Part shown: in pieces, positions 29,519 through 39,049 of the stretch | How positions within the stretch are numbered: position 1 is the stretch's first letter | Layout of the letters: every line of letters begins with the position of its first letter | Source of the DNA: Guptibacillus algicola | GTDB taxonomy: Bacteria; Bacillota; Bacilli; Bacillales; Guptibacillaceae | Direction: 5' to 3' | Assembly: GCF_020171805.1 (NCBI RefSeq) | Contig: NZ_JAIVAF010000001.1 | Span: 372,001 to 436,000 of the forward strand | DNA: 64,000 nucleotides | The notes under the pieces: model-generated | The model's input: only the letters and a program-made list of their open reading frames with translations | Told to the model about the DNA's origin: nothing | The model's database searches: none | Position numbers and translations under genes: made by a program

Positions 29519-30481
29519 CTAATTTTCTTTATGTTCATATGCATCAATAATTCTTTGAACGAGTGGATGACGGACGACATCCGTTTGCTGAAGATAAATG
29601 AACGACACATCTTTCACTCGATTCAAAATCTTTTCTGCTGCTGCTAGCCCAGATTCTTTTCCTTTTGGTAAGTCAATCTGAGTGATGTCACCAGTGATGA
29701 CCATCTTAGAACCAAATCCTAATCTCGTTAAGAACATTTTCATTTGCTGTGATGTTGTGTTCTGAGCTTCGTCTAGGATGACATAGCTATCATCGAGGGT
29801 TCTCCCCCTCATATATGCTAATGGAGCAATCTCGATCGTACCTCGCTCAATTAAACGAGTGGTTTGCTCGACTCCTAGCACATCATGCAAAGCGTCGTAC
29901 AACGGACGTAAATAAGGATCAACCTTTTCTTTTAAGTCTCCAGGTAAAAATCCTAGGCTCTCACCCGCTTCAACTGCAGGTCGTGTTAACACGATTTTCT
30001 TTACTTGATTAAATTTCAGTGCTGCTACTGCCATAACAACTGCTAAATACGTCTTACCTGTACCTGCGGGGCCAATTCCGAAAACCAAATCATTCTTCTT
30101 CATTGCGGACACATAGTGACGTTGTCCTAATGTCTTAACTTTAATAGGTTTCCCTTTTGCGTTTGTTGTGATTTCTTCTTGGTATAGCTCTAAAAGCTGA
30201 TCGATCATGCCTTGTTGCACTAGTTGGCAGGCATACACGACATCTCTTCCCGAGATACTTGCTCCTCGCTTTATGAGTGATTGAAGGGTGGACATCACGT
30301 CCTTAACCATCTCAACAGCGTCTTCGCTACCTTTAACTGATATGCCTTCGCCACGCGTAACAAGCGAAACCTCGAGTGCTTCTTCAATTATTTTGAGATG
30401 CTCATCTCCAGGACCAAATAGAGTTTGAGCTTCGTTTGAATTTTCTAATTGCAATGATAAGTCAACAAATCGTTCTGTCAA
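29519..30481 (-). CDS. phoH: PhoH-family ATPase
   Basis: 320 residues. N-terminal KH-like segment (about 20-75), then a P-loop ATPase domain: Walker A GPAGTGKTYLA (about 137-147), Walker B VILDEAQNT (about 235), sensor ITGDITQIDLP. PhoH proteins are predicted RNA-associated ATPase/helicases; the precise role is open. The start is TTG; its site (GAGGT) overlaps the yqfD stop region, so it is coupled to yqfD. Confidence 0.93.
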   Translation of the reverse strand: MTERFVDLSLQLENSNEAQTLFGPGDEHLKIIEEALEVSLVTRGEGISVKGSEDAVEMVKDVMSTLQSLIKRGASISGRDVVYACQLVQQGMIDQLLELYQEEITTNAKGKPIKVKTLGQRHYVSAMKKNDLVFGIGPAGTGKTYLAVVMAVAALKFNQVKKIVLTRPAVEAGESLGFLPGDLKEKVDPYLRPLYDALHDVLGVEQTTRLIERGTIEIAPLAYMRGRTLDDSYVILDEAQNTTSQQMKMFLTRLGFGSKMVITGDITQIDLPKGKESGLAAAEKILNRVKDVSFIYLQQTDVVRHPLVQRIIDAYEHKEN

Positions 30482-30487
30482 TAGACC

Positions 30488-31675
30488 TCAATCTCCTTGA
30501 ACAATAGGTATATTTTTTCCAATTTCCTCTATCACTTCAAAGTGTATCTTTACGTTTACTTTACCATTCTCTACCTTCTCGTGCAAAATCTTTTCTGTTT
30601 TTATTTCAGCGTCCTCTGCCGTTTTGTCTTTTATATCTTCTCTAGCAACGTTCCGCGCAGCATCGACCGCTTCTTTATTTGTATAAGTTCGCTCAACTTC
30701 TTTTGTTTCCAACATTTTCTTCGACATGAGTGAGATCGGCAATTGCCATTTCAAGAAACGGAAATTTGTTTCGCGCTCATTGACTTCATAATTCTCAAAC
30801 TCTGGTGCTTTTAATCCCCAAATTGGTAAGTAGAATCCAACTATTCCAAGAGAATGATTCGTTTTTGTTTCTCCTGTATGTGTAACGAAAGAAGATTTAA
30901 GCGGTATAGAAACTGTTGAAACATACCAAGTTCTCCCGAAGACTTTACCACTAGCAGGTACAAGCTGACTCTTTTCTTCCTTCCCGATGAATCCCGAGAT
31001 TAAAAGCTGACCAGGTTTCACAAAGGCATTTTCCTTCACCTTGGCTTGGCCTTCTTCAACATAAATCTTTGTGATCACAGCTTTTTTCTTCGCTACAATA
31101 TGCCTTGGGCTTGCAGCAGGCTCTTTTTCTGGAAGTTGTTTTTGTACAACCTGAAAATGATAAGATGTCCCATTCCGCTTGACCCCGATCCACGTCACTT
31201 CTTTTAAACTTTCAGATAGCTCTTGTTGAATTTCCTGGTTTGTTGGCAATCGAAAAATGAATGTTCCCTTCTTCACCCCTAGTTCATATGCTGCTTTTCT
31301 AAGCTTATGCTCAACTTCTGGAGTGGCACCATTAACCGAAACACCCCATACCATATTCGATAAAAGTAAAATCAATAAAATAGACCCAATAGCTCCAGCT
31401 AAGAAACCTCGAGAAGAAATTACCCTCTGAACAATGAAAGGGAAGCCTTTTCGTTCATGGATTCTAACCTTACACCTCGTCCTCTTCAGATGCGGTCTTA
31501 TTCTTCTAATGTCAGAAATATATAAAGACAAAAGAATTGTTTCTTCATCCAAACGGCGAATATCCCAAATCGGTATACGATATTCGATGCACCTGTTAAT
31601 AAACAACTCTGTGTAGCTGCCCACCACTTTGATTCGCACATACCCTGAAAAAAGTTCTCGAATATATTCTTTCAT
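30488..31675 (-). CDS. yqfD: Sporulation protein YqfD
   Basis: 395 residues. Basic N-terminal cytoplasmic part (about 1-88), one membrane helix (about 90-110, GAIGSILLILLLSNMVWG), then an extracytoplasmic domain ending in a long Lys/Glu-rich segment. This is the YqfD family, expressed in the mother cell in B. subtilis and required for efficient sporulation. It follows yqfC and precedes phoH with a six-base gap. AGGGGGTC precedes the ATG. Confidence 0.92.
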   Translation of the reverse strand: MKEYIRELFSGYVRIKVVGSYTELFINRCIEYRIPIWDIRRLDEETILLSLYISDIRRIRPHLKRTRCKVRIHERKGFPFIVQRVISSRGFLAGAIGSILLILLLSNMVWGVSVNGATPEVEHKLRKAAYELGVKKGTFIFRLPTNQEIQQELSESLKEVTWIGVKRNGTSYHFQVVQKQLPEKEPAASPRHIVAKKKAVITKIYVEEGQAKVKENAFVKPGQLLISGFIGKEEKSQLVPASGKVFGRTWYVSTVSIPLKSSFVTHTGETKTNHSLGIVGFYLPIWGLKAPEFENYEVNERETNFRFLKWQLPISLMSKKMLETKEVERTYTNKEAVDAARNVAREDIKDKTAEDAEIKTEKILHEKVENGKVNVKIHFEVIEEIGKNIPIVQGD

Positions 31676-31713
31676 TATTGACCCCCTGTATTCAGTCCGG
31701 GTCTTGAAAGTCC

Positions 31714-32007
31714 CTACATATCTTCAGGTCTCTCAAGGTAGGAAACATGCTCTATTTTGCCTTCTAGCAAAATCTCCTCAGGCAATATGGTTTTTAGCAT
31801 GAAGTCTTTTCCTTTAATTAACAATTGACCCTGTTTTAGGAGGAGCCGCACTTCTTCATTTGAAAATTTTAAAACACCCTGATGGTTTTCTATGTAAATG
31901 TGAAGCTGTCCAACCATCGTGATGCGCGGTAAATCCATGACTGCGTCAGCTGGAAGCTTTAATCTACTCGTTAACCATCCTTTTAGGCCATGCCTCCATT
32001 TTGCCAT
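31714..32007 (-). CDS. yqfC: Sporulation protein YqfC
   Basis: 97 residues. Small soluble YqfC-family protein with alternating hydrophobic strands (ITMVGQLHIYIENHQGVLKFS ... LLIKGKDFMLKTI), probably a beta structure. It is paired with yqfD in all spore formers that carry it; the molecular role is unknown. ATG 32007 has AAAGGGGGAG five bases upstream; an in-frame start at 32025 has none. Confidence 0.9.
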   Translation of the reverse strand: MAKWRHGLKGWLTSRLKLPADAVMDLPRITMVGQLHIYIENHQGVLKFSNEEVRLLLKQGQLLIKGKDFMLKTILPEEILLEGKIEHVSYLERPEDM

Positions 32008-32092
32008 GGATACTCCCCCTTTCATCTCATCTTTATGATAGACAAAACCAAACTATCACTTTTTCGTAAAAGTAAACCTTATCCTTTTTCAC

Positions 32093-32126
32093 ATAAAAAA
32101 AGCCGTCGAGATTTACTCGACGGCTT
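32093..32126 (-). terminator. Terminator of the yqeZ-floA-yqfB unit
   Basis: Eleven-bp perfect stem AAGCCGTCGAG / CTCGACGGCTT, five-base loop, then TTTTTTT on the minus strand. Confidence 0.92.
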
Positions 32127-32143
32127 GAATAAGCTTAAAACCT

Positions 32144-32602
32144 TTACCTTTTGTAACTTTGTTTCATCTTCATCATGGATGGATGAGGGTTTTTCGACCT
32201 TGGCGGGCCTAAAATCTCTGACCAAATAACCCCTTTCTTCACATCCCTTTTATTTATTAAAATGCCACCATATTCACTCTTACTAGAAGACTTTGGCTTA
32301 TATACTTTAAGCTCAGCAGATTTACCTCTTCTAGAAGAAATTCTTTCCAAGGCCTCTTCGTATGCTTCATATTGCTCTGGCTTCATATCGTCAAAGCTAG
32401 GTTCAGATGAATCATCATACTGTGAATATGGTTTTTGACCTTGATTGTACTGCTTTTGCACGTCACCCTTGGGGCGGCCAGTGCGTGGCTTCGCTTCCTC
32501 TTCTTCAGAACCCATCCTCTTGAAGAAGCTCAAGATCCCCCCAATTGCGATAATTACGAAAACGATGTTATTTAACAGTAACTCAATAATACCATCCAAC
32601 AT
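32144..32602 (-). CDS. YqfB-position membrane-anchored protein
   Basis: 152 residues. One N-terminal membrane helix (about 3-26, LDGIIELLLNNIVFVIIAIGG in part), then a hydrophilic cytoplasmic tail rich in Glu, Ser, Tyr and Lys (EEEEAKPRTGRPKGD, KPYSQYDDSSEPSFDD), ending in a more conserved-looking GVIWSEILGPPRSKNPHPS. It is third in the yqeZ-floA unit, the place of yqfB in B. subtilis, so it is probably the YqfB counterpart; I cannot confirm similarity. GGAGG lies five bases before the ATG. Confidence 0.65.
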   Translation of the reverse strand: MLDGIIELLLNNIVFVIIAIGGILSFFKRMGSEEEEAKPRTGRPKGDVQKQYNQGQKPYSQYDDSSEPSFDDMKPEQYEAYEEALERISSRRGKSAELKVYKPKSSSKSEYGGILINKRDVKKGVIWSEILGPPRSKNPHPSMMKMKQSYKR

Positions 32603-32629
32603 CGTCACCTCCGTCTGTTGAAAAGATGG

Positions 32630-33619
32630 TTAGCGATCATCCTCATCTTCTTCTTGATCTGACTTTCCGATCATGTCGCGCATATCAGTATCTGCTTCGA
32701 TATTCTTAAGGTTCATGTAATCCATAACTCCAATATTTCCAGAGCGCAGTGCTTCCGCCATAGCCATTGGAACTTCTGCTTCTGCTTCCACAACTTTCGC
32801 TCTCATTTCCTCAACTCTTGCTCTCATTTCTTGCTCTTGAGCAACAGCCATTGCGCGACGCTCTTCTGCTTTCGCTTGAGCAATATTCTTATCTGCCTCA
32901 GCCTGATCAGTTTGAAGAACTGCTCCGATGTTTTTGCCAATATCGATATCGGCAATATCGATGGATAGAATTTCAAATGCTGTTCCAGCATCTAAACCTT
33001 TTGCTAGAACGGTTTGAGAAATCATATCAGGGTTTTCTAGAACCTTCTTATGATCGTGTGACGAACCAATCGTACTTACGATCCCTTCACCAACCCTCGC
33101 AATTACAGTTTCTTCACCAGCTCCACCAACGAGACGATCAATGTTGGCACGTACTGTAATTCTTGCTTTTGCTTTCACTTCGATACCATCCATTGCTACA
33201 CCGGCAATAAATGGTGTTTCGATAACTTTTGGATTAACACTCATTTGCACAGCATCAAGTACGTCACGACCTGCAAGGTCAATAGCCGCACAACGCTCAA
33301 AACTAAGTTCAATATTAGCACGGTGAGCTGCAATCAATGCATTCACAACTCGGTCAACATTACCACCTGCTAAATAGTGACTTTCCAATTGATTCGTATT
33401 CAAATCCAGTCCTGCCTTCACAGCCTTGATAAGTGGATTGATAACACGTGATGGAATAACACGTCTAAGTCTCATTCCAACAAGATTGAAAATACTTACC
33501 CTTACTCCAGCTGCTAGTGCTGAAATCCATAGCATTACTGGTACAAAAGTGAATAAGATCGCAAGACCTATAATCACGAGACCTACTATAATAATTAACC
33601 CTAATGAACCTGTATCCAT
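32630..33619 (-). CDS. floA: Flotillin-like protein FloA
   Basis: 329 residues. An N-terminal hydrophobic hairpin (about 5-50) inserts in the membrane; a long SPFH-like domain and an Ala/Glu coiled coil follow ([20 protein letters not shown] type, about 225-290). FloA organises functional membrane microdomains. The gene follows yqeZ by 24 bases, as in the SigW-controlled yqeZ-yqfA-yqfB operon of B. subtilis. AGGGAGG precedes the ATG. Confidence 0.95.
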   Translation of the reverse strand: MDTGSLGLIIIVGLVIIGLAILFTFVPVMLWISALAAGVRVSIFNLVGMRLRRVIPSRVINPLIKAVKAGLDLNTNQLESHYLAGGNVDRVVNALIAAHRANIELSFERCAAIDLAGRDVLDAVQMSVNPKVIETPFIAGVAMDGIEVKAKARITVRANIDRLVGGAGEETVIARVGEGIVSTIGSSHDHKKVLENPDMISQTVLAKGLDAGTAFEILSIDIADIDIGKNIGAVLQTDQAEADKNIAQAKAEERRAMAVAQEQEMRARVEEMRAKVVEAEAEVPMAMAEALRSGNIGVMDYMNLKNIEADTDMRDMIGKSDQEEDEDDR

Positions 33620-33643
33620 TGTTTTCCTCCCTATAAATCTTTT

Positions 33644-34975
33644 TTATTTGTTAACGGCTCGAACGACAATACGTGACCCGTTGACTTTAGTAATCGTTAC
33701 ACTCGTATCGACGGGTAGATATCCCCCCTCAGTTACTACATCCAATCGTTCACTACCGAAGTCTGCTATACCAGCTGGGCGCAAAGGAGTAACTGCTGTT
33801 CCTTCTTTCCCAATCAGCTCGTTTCGTGAAACGTTCGATACATAGCCTTGTTCTGAATTCGTAGAATCAGAAAGAACAATCTTCTTGAAAAACCCTCGAT
33901 AGCCAAATAATTTAATGAAGAGGTATGACCCACCGATTGTGATGGCTACTGCTAAGAGTACCGCAACTAATACATATTGCAACGACTGACCTGACCCTAG
34001 CGCGATACTCGCTACGATTCCTAGTGCACCTAATACACCGAAAATACCAAAGCCCGGTATAAATATTTCCACTAGAATTAATATTATACCAGTAATTAGT
34101 AACAAAATGGATTCCCATCCTGCAAATCCAGCAATCATATGCCCAAAGAAGAATAACAACAAGGCTCCAGCTCCCATAAAGCCAGGGATCCCAAACCCAG
34201 GAGAATACAGTTCAAGAACAAGTCCTAGACTACCGATTGATAAAAGGATCGGAATGATAATCGGGTTTGTAACAAACCTTGCTATCTTTTCAGCTACGCT
34301 GACTTCAGCATCCATTACTTTGGCACTTGCTAAATCAAGTTCTTCTAATAACTCTGTTCGATCCTCTGCTGAGCCTTCTGAATAACCTACTTCGTTAGCT
34401 TCAACATCATTGAGAGTTAACAACTCGCCTTTTGGTGCGTTATATTTTGGCAAGCTCACATCTGGATCAGCCATTGCAAGCGCAAATTTCGGATCTCGAT
34501 CATTTAACTCAGCAGCTGACTTCATGGCCGCATGCCAAAAAGACTCTGCTTTTTTACCAGCTGCATTCCCTGACTGGTCGATGATAGCTGCTGAACCCAT
34601 CAAAGCACCTGGCTCCATTATGATTTGATCTGCATTTAGTGCAATGTAAGCTCCTGCAGAAAGAGCACGATCAGATATATATGCAGTAATCGGTACTTCT
34701 GTAGCTTTAATGATCTTGCCTATATTATCTGCTGCATTTACTGCTCCACCAGGTGTATCGATCTCCAAAACAATATGATCGGCGCCTGCTTCTTCAGCAT
34801 CCTCGATAGAGCGTTTCAAAAACGCTTCAAGCCCCCGTTCTACTTCTTGCTCAACAGGGATAAAGTAGACAAGTTTACCTTCTCCTTGCCCATTTGCTAT
34901 GTTTCCAAAGAATGAAACACCGATTACCATTAGTAATGCTGTCATGCATAATAGCTTGATGGCGACATGTTTGAT
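33644..34975 (-). CDS. yqeZ: NfeD-family membrane serine protease YqeZ, apparent ATC start
   Basis: 443 residues from ATC 34975. Signal-peptide-like N-terminus (basic start, hydrophobic LLCMTALLMVIGVSFF), ClpP-like protease domain (about 35-225) with nucleophile Ser in SAGAYIALNAD and GGAVNAADNI forming the oxyanion region, four or five membrane segments, and a C-terminal OB fold (GKEGTAVTPLRPAGIADFG). It works with flotillins. AAAGGAGGGG lies five bases before ATC 34975. The only conventional in-frame start upstream is TTG 34993, which lies about six bases from the predicted SigW transcription start and has no ribosome-binding site. Heads yqeZ-floA-yqfB. Confidence 0.88.
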   Translation of the reverse strand: MKHVAIKLLCMTALLMVIGVSFFGNIANGQGEGKLVYFIPVEQEVERGLEAFLKRSIEDAEEAGADHIVLEIDTPGGAVNAADNIGKIIKATEVPITAYISDRALSAGAYIALNADQIIMEPGALMGSAAIIDQSGNAAGKKAESFWHAAMKSAAELNDRDPKFALAMADPDVSLPKYNAPKGELLTLNDVEANEVGYSEGSAEDRTELLEELDLASAKVMDAEVSVAEKIARFVTNPIIIPILLSIGSLGLVLELYSPGFGIPGFMGAGALLLFFFGHMIAGFAGWESILLLITGIILILVEIFIPGFGIFGVLGALGIVASIALGSGQSLQYVLVAVLLAVAITIGGSYLFIKLFGYRGFFKKIVLSDSTNSEQGYVSNVSRNELIGKEGTAVTPLRPAGIADFGSERLDVVTEGGYLPVDTSVTITKVNGSRIVVRAVNK

Positions 34976-35005
34976 AGCGACCCCTCCTTTCAAGCTTTCT
35001 CTATA

Positions 35006-35032
35006 TACGTTTCAACACATAGGCAGGTTTCA
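35006..35032 (-). promoter_or_regulatory. SigW-type promoter of yqeZ-floA
   Basis: Minus strand TGAAAC (35027-35032), 17-base spacer, CGTA (35006-35009) followed by TATA. This is the consensus of the extracytoplasmic-stress sigma factor SigW (TGAAAC N16-17 CGTA). The predicted start is near 34999, leaving a leader of about 24 bases. Confidence 0.85.
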
Positions 35033-35107
35033 AAATATGTAAAGAATTTAAATTAAGTATGACAAAAGGAAGAAAGAATTGCTAGCAGGAATTAATATAT
35101 TATGCAT

Positions 35108-35142
35108 AAAAAACACGCCCTGTATGCACAGGGCGTGTTTTA
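35108..35142 (-). terminator. Terminator of rpsU-yqeY
   Basis: Fourteen-bp perfect stem AAAACACGCCCTGT / ACAGGGCGTGTTTT with loop ATGC and T run, 13 bases beyond the yqeY stop. Confidence 0.93.
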
Positions 35143-35154
35143 GCTTGATCATAT

Positions 35155-35598
35155 TTATGATAAGTTCTTTTGTACAAGGCGATTTACAAGTCCGCCGTCC
35201 GCTTTGCCTTTTACTTTCGGCATAAGCGCACCCATTACCTTACCCATTTCCTGTTTAGAAGTAGCACCAGTTTCCGCAATAACTTGCTTAACTAGTAATT
35301 CAACTTCCTCTTCAGACAATTGTTTCGGCAGGTAGGCAGTTAAAATCGACAGCTCTTCATCGAGATTCTGCACAAGATCACTTCGACCAGCTTTGTCAAA
35401 TTCTTGGAGGGAGTCTTTGCGTTGCTTAACTTCGCGAGTGAGAACGGTAAGTTCTTCCTCTTCCGTCAGGTCATGACCCAATTTAATGGATTCATTCTGA
35501 AGTGAAGATTTCACCATACGAATAACAGATAGTTTCTGCTTTTCTTTGTTCTTCATCGCTACTTTCATATCTGTTGTTAAACGGTCATTTAGACTCAC
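35155..35598 (-). CDS. yqeY: GatB/YqeY-domain protein
   Basis: 147 residues, helical, with the YqeY pattern ([16 protein letters not shown] type segment and C-terminal [21 protein letters not shown]). The domain is related to the tRNA-binding C-terminus of GatB, suggesting an RNA-linked role; its function is not established. The start is GTG; the family N-terminus (MSLNDRL) supports it. It follows rpsU by 17 bases. Confidence 0.9.
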   Translation of the reverse strand: MSLNDRLTTDMKVAMKNKEKQKLSVIRMVKSSLQNESIKLGHDLTEEEELTVLTREVKQRKDSLQEFDKAGRSDLVQNLDEELSILTAYLPKQLSEEEVELLVKQVIAETGATSKQEMGKVMGALMPKVKGKADGGLVNRLVQKNLS

Positions 35599-35615
35599 TG
35601 ACCTAACACCCTCTC

Positions 35616-35792
35616 TTAGAACTTACGCTTTTTCCTTGCTGCCTCAGATTTCTTTTTACGCTTTACACTTGGCTTTTCATAGTGCTTGCGCTTCTTAACT
35701 TCAGCCAAAGTGCCTTCTTTAGAAACCGTTCTCTTGAAGCGACGCAGAGCATCATCGATCGACTCGTTCTTACGCACGCGAGTTTCCGCCAT
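35616..35792 (-). CDS. rpsU: 30S ribosomal protein S21
   Basis: 58 residues, very basic (C-terminal [15 protein letters not shown]). N-terminus [21 protein letters not shown] is the S21 signature. It binds the platform of the 30S subunit near the anti-Shine-Dalgarno. ATG 35792 is preceded by GGAGGGA; an in-frame start at 35825 gives an extension foreign to the family. First gene of rpsU-yqeY. Confidence 0.97.
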   Translation of the reverse strand: MAETRVRKNESIDDALRRFKRTVSKEGTLAEVKKRKHYEKPSVKRKKKSEAARKKRKF

Positions 35793-35972
35793 CTCTATCC
35801 CTCCCTCCAAAACATACACAATCATAACACATGACTTTCTAACAAAGACATGTCACCTGCAATTATAATACATGCTGCAAGGTTTATCAACATTTCTTTA
35901 ATTGATTTTTTATGTTTATAAAAAACAAGCATGTGTTTCATATCCTGTCCATACACTTTTTATGGAGAGGAG

Positions 35973-36920
35973 ATGGCGAAAACTATGAGTCCCTATGTGG
36001 CATCGTTTATCGTTTTTATCAGTATCTTTTTATTTGGCATGGCGATTCTTCGCATCGGCCTCCAAACGTTTTCTGAGCATAAAGTGGAGAGATTGTTGAC
36101 AACGATGACAGCTACCCCCTTACGAGGCCTAATAGTGGGAATGCTAGTGACAGCACTCATTCAAAGTAGTTCAGCGGTCATGGTCATTACTGTGGGGTTA
36201 ATCGCGACGAAACTCCTAACTTTCCGACAATCGATCGGGATAATCCTCGGTGCGAATATTGGAACTACGATTACTGCTGAATTAATGACCCTAAATCCTG
36301 ACAAATTCACTTTACCACTCTTAATAGTGGGGTTCATTTTATTACAAGTTAGAAAACAAGTTCTATTTAGTGTCGGCACAATATTGTTTGGATTAGGATG
36401 TATTTTTGTTGCGATGCATGGACTAGAAGCGATGTCCATTCCGCTTTCGTCTTTATCGTTTTTTGATCATATTATTAATGAAACGAATACAAGTTTGCTC
36501 TACGGCATAGGTATCGGGACGATTCTAACTGCACTCATTCAATCGAGCTCTGCTACTACAGGAATAACGATGAGCTTCATCAATCAAGACTTACTTACCC
36601 TACCTTCTGCAATCGCGATCCTGTATGGAGCTAATATTGGTACATGTGTAACTGCATGGCTTGCAAGTATAGGTAGTTCTAGAGAAGCAAAGTTATCAGC
36701 TTATGCACATATCTGGATCAATGTGCTTGGAGTATTGTTGTTTTATCCTCTAATCGAAGTATTTAGTAGAATGGTTGTGTATGTTACAACACTACCTGAT
36801 GTCCAACTTGCTCATGTGTCGATTTTATTTAATGTATTTTCGTCACTACTCTTTCTTCCGTTAGCTGGAATTCTTGCAAATACGATCGAAAGATTACATG
36901 GCGGCAAGGTGATATCATAA
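35973..36920 (+). CDS. yqeW: Na/Pi-cotransporter family protein YqeW
   Basis: 315 residues, eight or so membrane segments. Two inverted QSS repeats define the family: TALIQSSSAVMVI (about 57-69) and TALIQSSSATTGI (about 187-199), each followed by a GANIGT motif. It probably imports phosphate with sodium, by family. GGAG lies five bases before ATG 35973; an ATG four codons inside is a less likely start. It is convergent with deoC, as a single-gene unit. Confidence 0.88.
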   Translation: MAKTMSPYVASFIVFISIFLFGMAILRIGLQTFSEHKVERLLTTMTATPLRGLIVGMLVTALIQSSSAVMVITVGLIATKLLTFRQSIGIILGANIGTTITAELMTLNPDKFTLPLLIVGFILLQVRKQVLFSVGTILFGLGCIFVAMHGLEAMSIPLSSLSFFDHIINETNTSLLYGIGIGTILTALIQSSSATTGITMSFINQDLLTLPSAIAILYGANIGTCVTAWLASIGSSREAKLSAYAHIWINVLGVLLFYPLIEVFSRMVVYVTTLPDVQLAHVSILFNVFSSLLFLPLAGILANTIERLHGGKVIS

Positions 36921-36949
36921 AAAAACCAACCGCTAGGGTTGGTTTTTGT
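36919..36949 (+). terminator. Bidirectional terminator yqeW / deoC
   Basis: Eleven-bp stem AAAAACCAACC / GGTTGGTTTTT with a five-base loop; T runs on both strands. Confidence 0.9.
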
Positions 36950-36955
36950 TTTCTC

Positions 36956-37627
36956 TTAATAATCTGTGTCAGCTGTTTCGCCTTGTACGATTTTCACACC
37001 AGCACTTGCGCCGATACGAGTTGCACCAGCATCGATCATTGCTTGTGCACCTTCAAGGTCACGTACGCCACCAGAAGCTTTCACTCCAATATTCGGTCCA
37101 ACAGTTTCGCTCATAAGTTTGATATCTTCAACTGTTGCGCCACCAGTTGAGAAACCAGTAGAAGTTTTCACGTAATCCGTACCTGCTTTAACAGCAAGCT
37201 CACATGCACGCTTTTTCTCTTCATCAGTAAGAAGACACGTTTCAATGATTACCTTAACAAGGGCCTTACCTTTAGCTGCCTCTACGACTGCTTTGATGTC
37301 GTCTACAATGTAGTCGTCGTTGCCAGCTTTTAATTCAGCAATGTTGATAACCATATCTACTTCAGTTGCACCTTTTTCGATGGCATCTTTCGTTTCAAAT
37401 GATTTCGTCTCAGTCGTTGTTGCTCCAAGAGGGAAACCGATTACTGTACATACTTTTGCTTCAGCGCCTTTAAGCATTTCTGCTGCTAGTGTAACCCATG
37501 TAGGATTTACACAAACCGATGCGAAATTAAATTCTCTTGCTTCTTCACATAGTTTTTCTACTTGTTTCTGAGTAGTGTCTGGTTTTAGTGCTGTGTGATC
37601 AATCATGTTTGCTAGTTCTTTATTCAT
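36956..37627 (-). CDS. deoC: Deoxyribose-phosphate aldolase
   Basis: 223 residues. TIM barrel class I aldolase; Schiff-base Lys in [14 protein letters not shown] (about 152-165) and the proton-relay Lys/Asp in [11 protein letters not shown]. It splits 2-deoxyribose 5-phosphate to acetaldehyde and glyceraldehyde 3-phosphate in deoxynucleoside breakdown. It lies at the 3' end of the hrcA-mtaB gene row, with a 62-base gap that holds a hairpin. GGAAGGATG precedes the ATG. Confidence 0.95.
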   Translation of the reverse strand: MNKELANMIDHTALKPDTTQKQVEKLCEEAREFNFASVCVNPTWVTLAAEMLKGAEAKVCTVIGFPLGATTTETKSFETKDAIEKGATEVDMVINIAELKAGNDDYIVDDIKAVVEAAKGKALVKVIIETCLLTDEEKKRACELAVKAGTDYVKTSTGFSTGGATVEDIKLMSETVGPNIGVKASGGVRDLEGAQAMIDAGATRIGASAGVKIVQGETADTDY

Positions 37628-37656
37628 TTCATATCATCCTTCCAAATCTTATGTAT

Positions 37657-37678
37657 GCCGAACTTGAAGGAGTTCGGC
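37657..37678 (-). repeat. Hairpin between mtaB and deoC
   Basis: Perfect eight-bp stem GCCGAACT / AGTTCGGC, loop of six, but no T run follows. It may be an RNA-processing or stability element rather than a terminator. Confidence 0.4.
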
Positions 37679-37689
37679 AGTCCTTACAA

Positions 37690-39045
37690 TTATAATGAGG
37701 CAACAGCTGAAGTTGGTTCTTCTTCGTTCATCACTCTAACAAACTGTCCTTCGTTATAAGGGTACCCAGCTTTAGTGATTTTCACTTTTACGATCTTTCC
37801 GATCATCTCTTCAGAAGCTTCAACGATTACTTTCATATAATTAGCAGTATACCCTACGTAAAGGTTAGAATTAGGAGAATCCTTGAATTTTTCCTCGGGA
37901 ATTACTTCCAATACTTCTCCTTCATATTGAGATGCATACTCTTTGGCAAGCTGATTGGATAACTCGATCAATTGATGGACGCGCTTATTCTTGATTTCAT
38001 CATCAACCTGGTCATCCATCCTTGCTGCAGGAGTTCCTGTACGCTTGGAAAACGGGAACACATGAAGTTCTGAGAACTTGTGTTTAGAAATAAAATCATA
38101 TGTTTCCTTAAATTCTTCGTCCGTTTCACCAGGGAATCCAACGATTACATCAGATGTGATCGCTAGTCCAGGGAGAGCTTTCTTCAAACGTTCTAGACGT
38201 TCACCGAACATCTCCATGGTATACTTCCTTCTCATTCTCTGAAGGACAGTATTTGACCCAGATTGAAGCGGAATGTGGAGGTGAGGAACAACCTTGCTAG
38301 AAGAATTCAATACCTCGATTACTTCATCAGTCACTTGACTAGCTTCGATGGATGAAATTCTGATTCGCTTTAAGCCATCTACCTTTGCATCAAGATCACG
38401 TAACAACTGTGCAAAGTTATAATCTTTTAGGTCTTCACCATATCCTGCTGTATGGATACCTGTAAGAACGATCTCTTTATAGCCTGCTTGCACGAGTTGT
38501 TGTGCTTGCTCAATGACCGCCTCTGGTTCTCTAGAACGTAAAAGGCCTCTAGCCCAAGGGATGATACAGAACGTACAAAAGTTATTACACCCCTCTTGAA
38601 TCTTCAATGATGCTCGAGTGCGGTCTGTAAATGCAGGCACCTCTAACTCTTCATAAACTCGAGCTTTCATAATATTACTTACTCCATTCACTGGCTCTCT
38701 CTCACGTTTATACTGTTCGATATAATCGAGCATTTTAACACGGTCTTGAGTACCAACTACAACGTCAACGCCAGGAATAGCCATAATTTCTGCTGGAGAT
38801 GTTTGAGCATAACAACCTGTTACACATATCACTGCATCAGGATTTTTTCTAATTGCTCTTCGTATGACCTGACGACTTTTTTTATCGCCAGTATTCGTAA
38901 CGGTACACGTATTGATCACGTATACGTCCGAAGCGTTATCGAACTCGACTCTTTCATAGTCTTGTTCTTTAAATAACTGCCAAATCGCTTCCGTTTCATA
39001 ATGATTCACTTTACAACCTAATGTATGGAATGCAACTGAAGGCAT
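37690..39045 (-). CDS. mtaB: tRNA-N6-threonylcarbamoyladenosine methylthiotransferase MtaB
   Basis: 451 residues. N-terminal UPF0004 domain with Cys ligands (TLGCKVNHYE, VINTCTVTN, VTGCYAQ), radical-SAM domain with CNNFCTFCIIPWARG (Cx3Cx2C, about 153-160), C-terminal TRAM domain (about 365-435). It converts t6A to ms2t6A at position 37 of tRNAs. The order with rsmE and prmA is that of B. subtilis yqeV-yqeU-yqeT. The ATG is four bases after the rsmE stop. Confidence 0.95.
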   Translation of the reverse strand: MPSVAFHTLGCKVNHYETEAIWQLFKEQDYERVEFDNASDVYVINTCTVTNTGDKKSRQVIRRAIRKNPDAVICVTGCYAQTSPAEIMAIPGVDVVVGTQDRVKMLDYIEQYKREREPVNGVSNIMKARVYEELEVPAFTDRTRASLKIQEGCNNFCTFCIIPWARGLLRSREPEAVIEQAQQLVQAGYKEIVLTGIHTAGYGEDLKDYNFAQLLRDLDAKVDGLKRIRISSIEASQVTDEVIEVLNSSSKVVPHLHIPLQSGSNTVLQRMRRKYTMEMFGERLERLKKALPGLAITSDVIVGFPGETDEEFKETYDFISKHKFSELHVFPFSKRTGTPAARMDDQVDDEIKNKRVHQLIELSNQLAKEYASQYEGEVLEVIPEEKFKDSPNSNLYVGYTANYMKVIVEASEEMIGKIVKVKITKAGYPYNEGQFVRVMNEEEPTSAVASL

Positions 39046-39049
39046 AGGA

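Noticed and set aside
33426-33845. Open frame of 139 codons opposite floA and the end of yqeZ
   Set aside because: Shadow of two well-supported genes; no ribosome-binding site.
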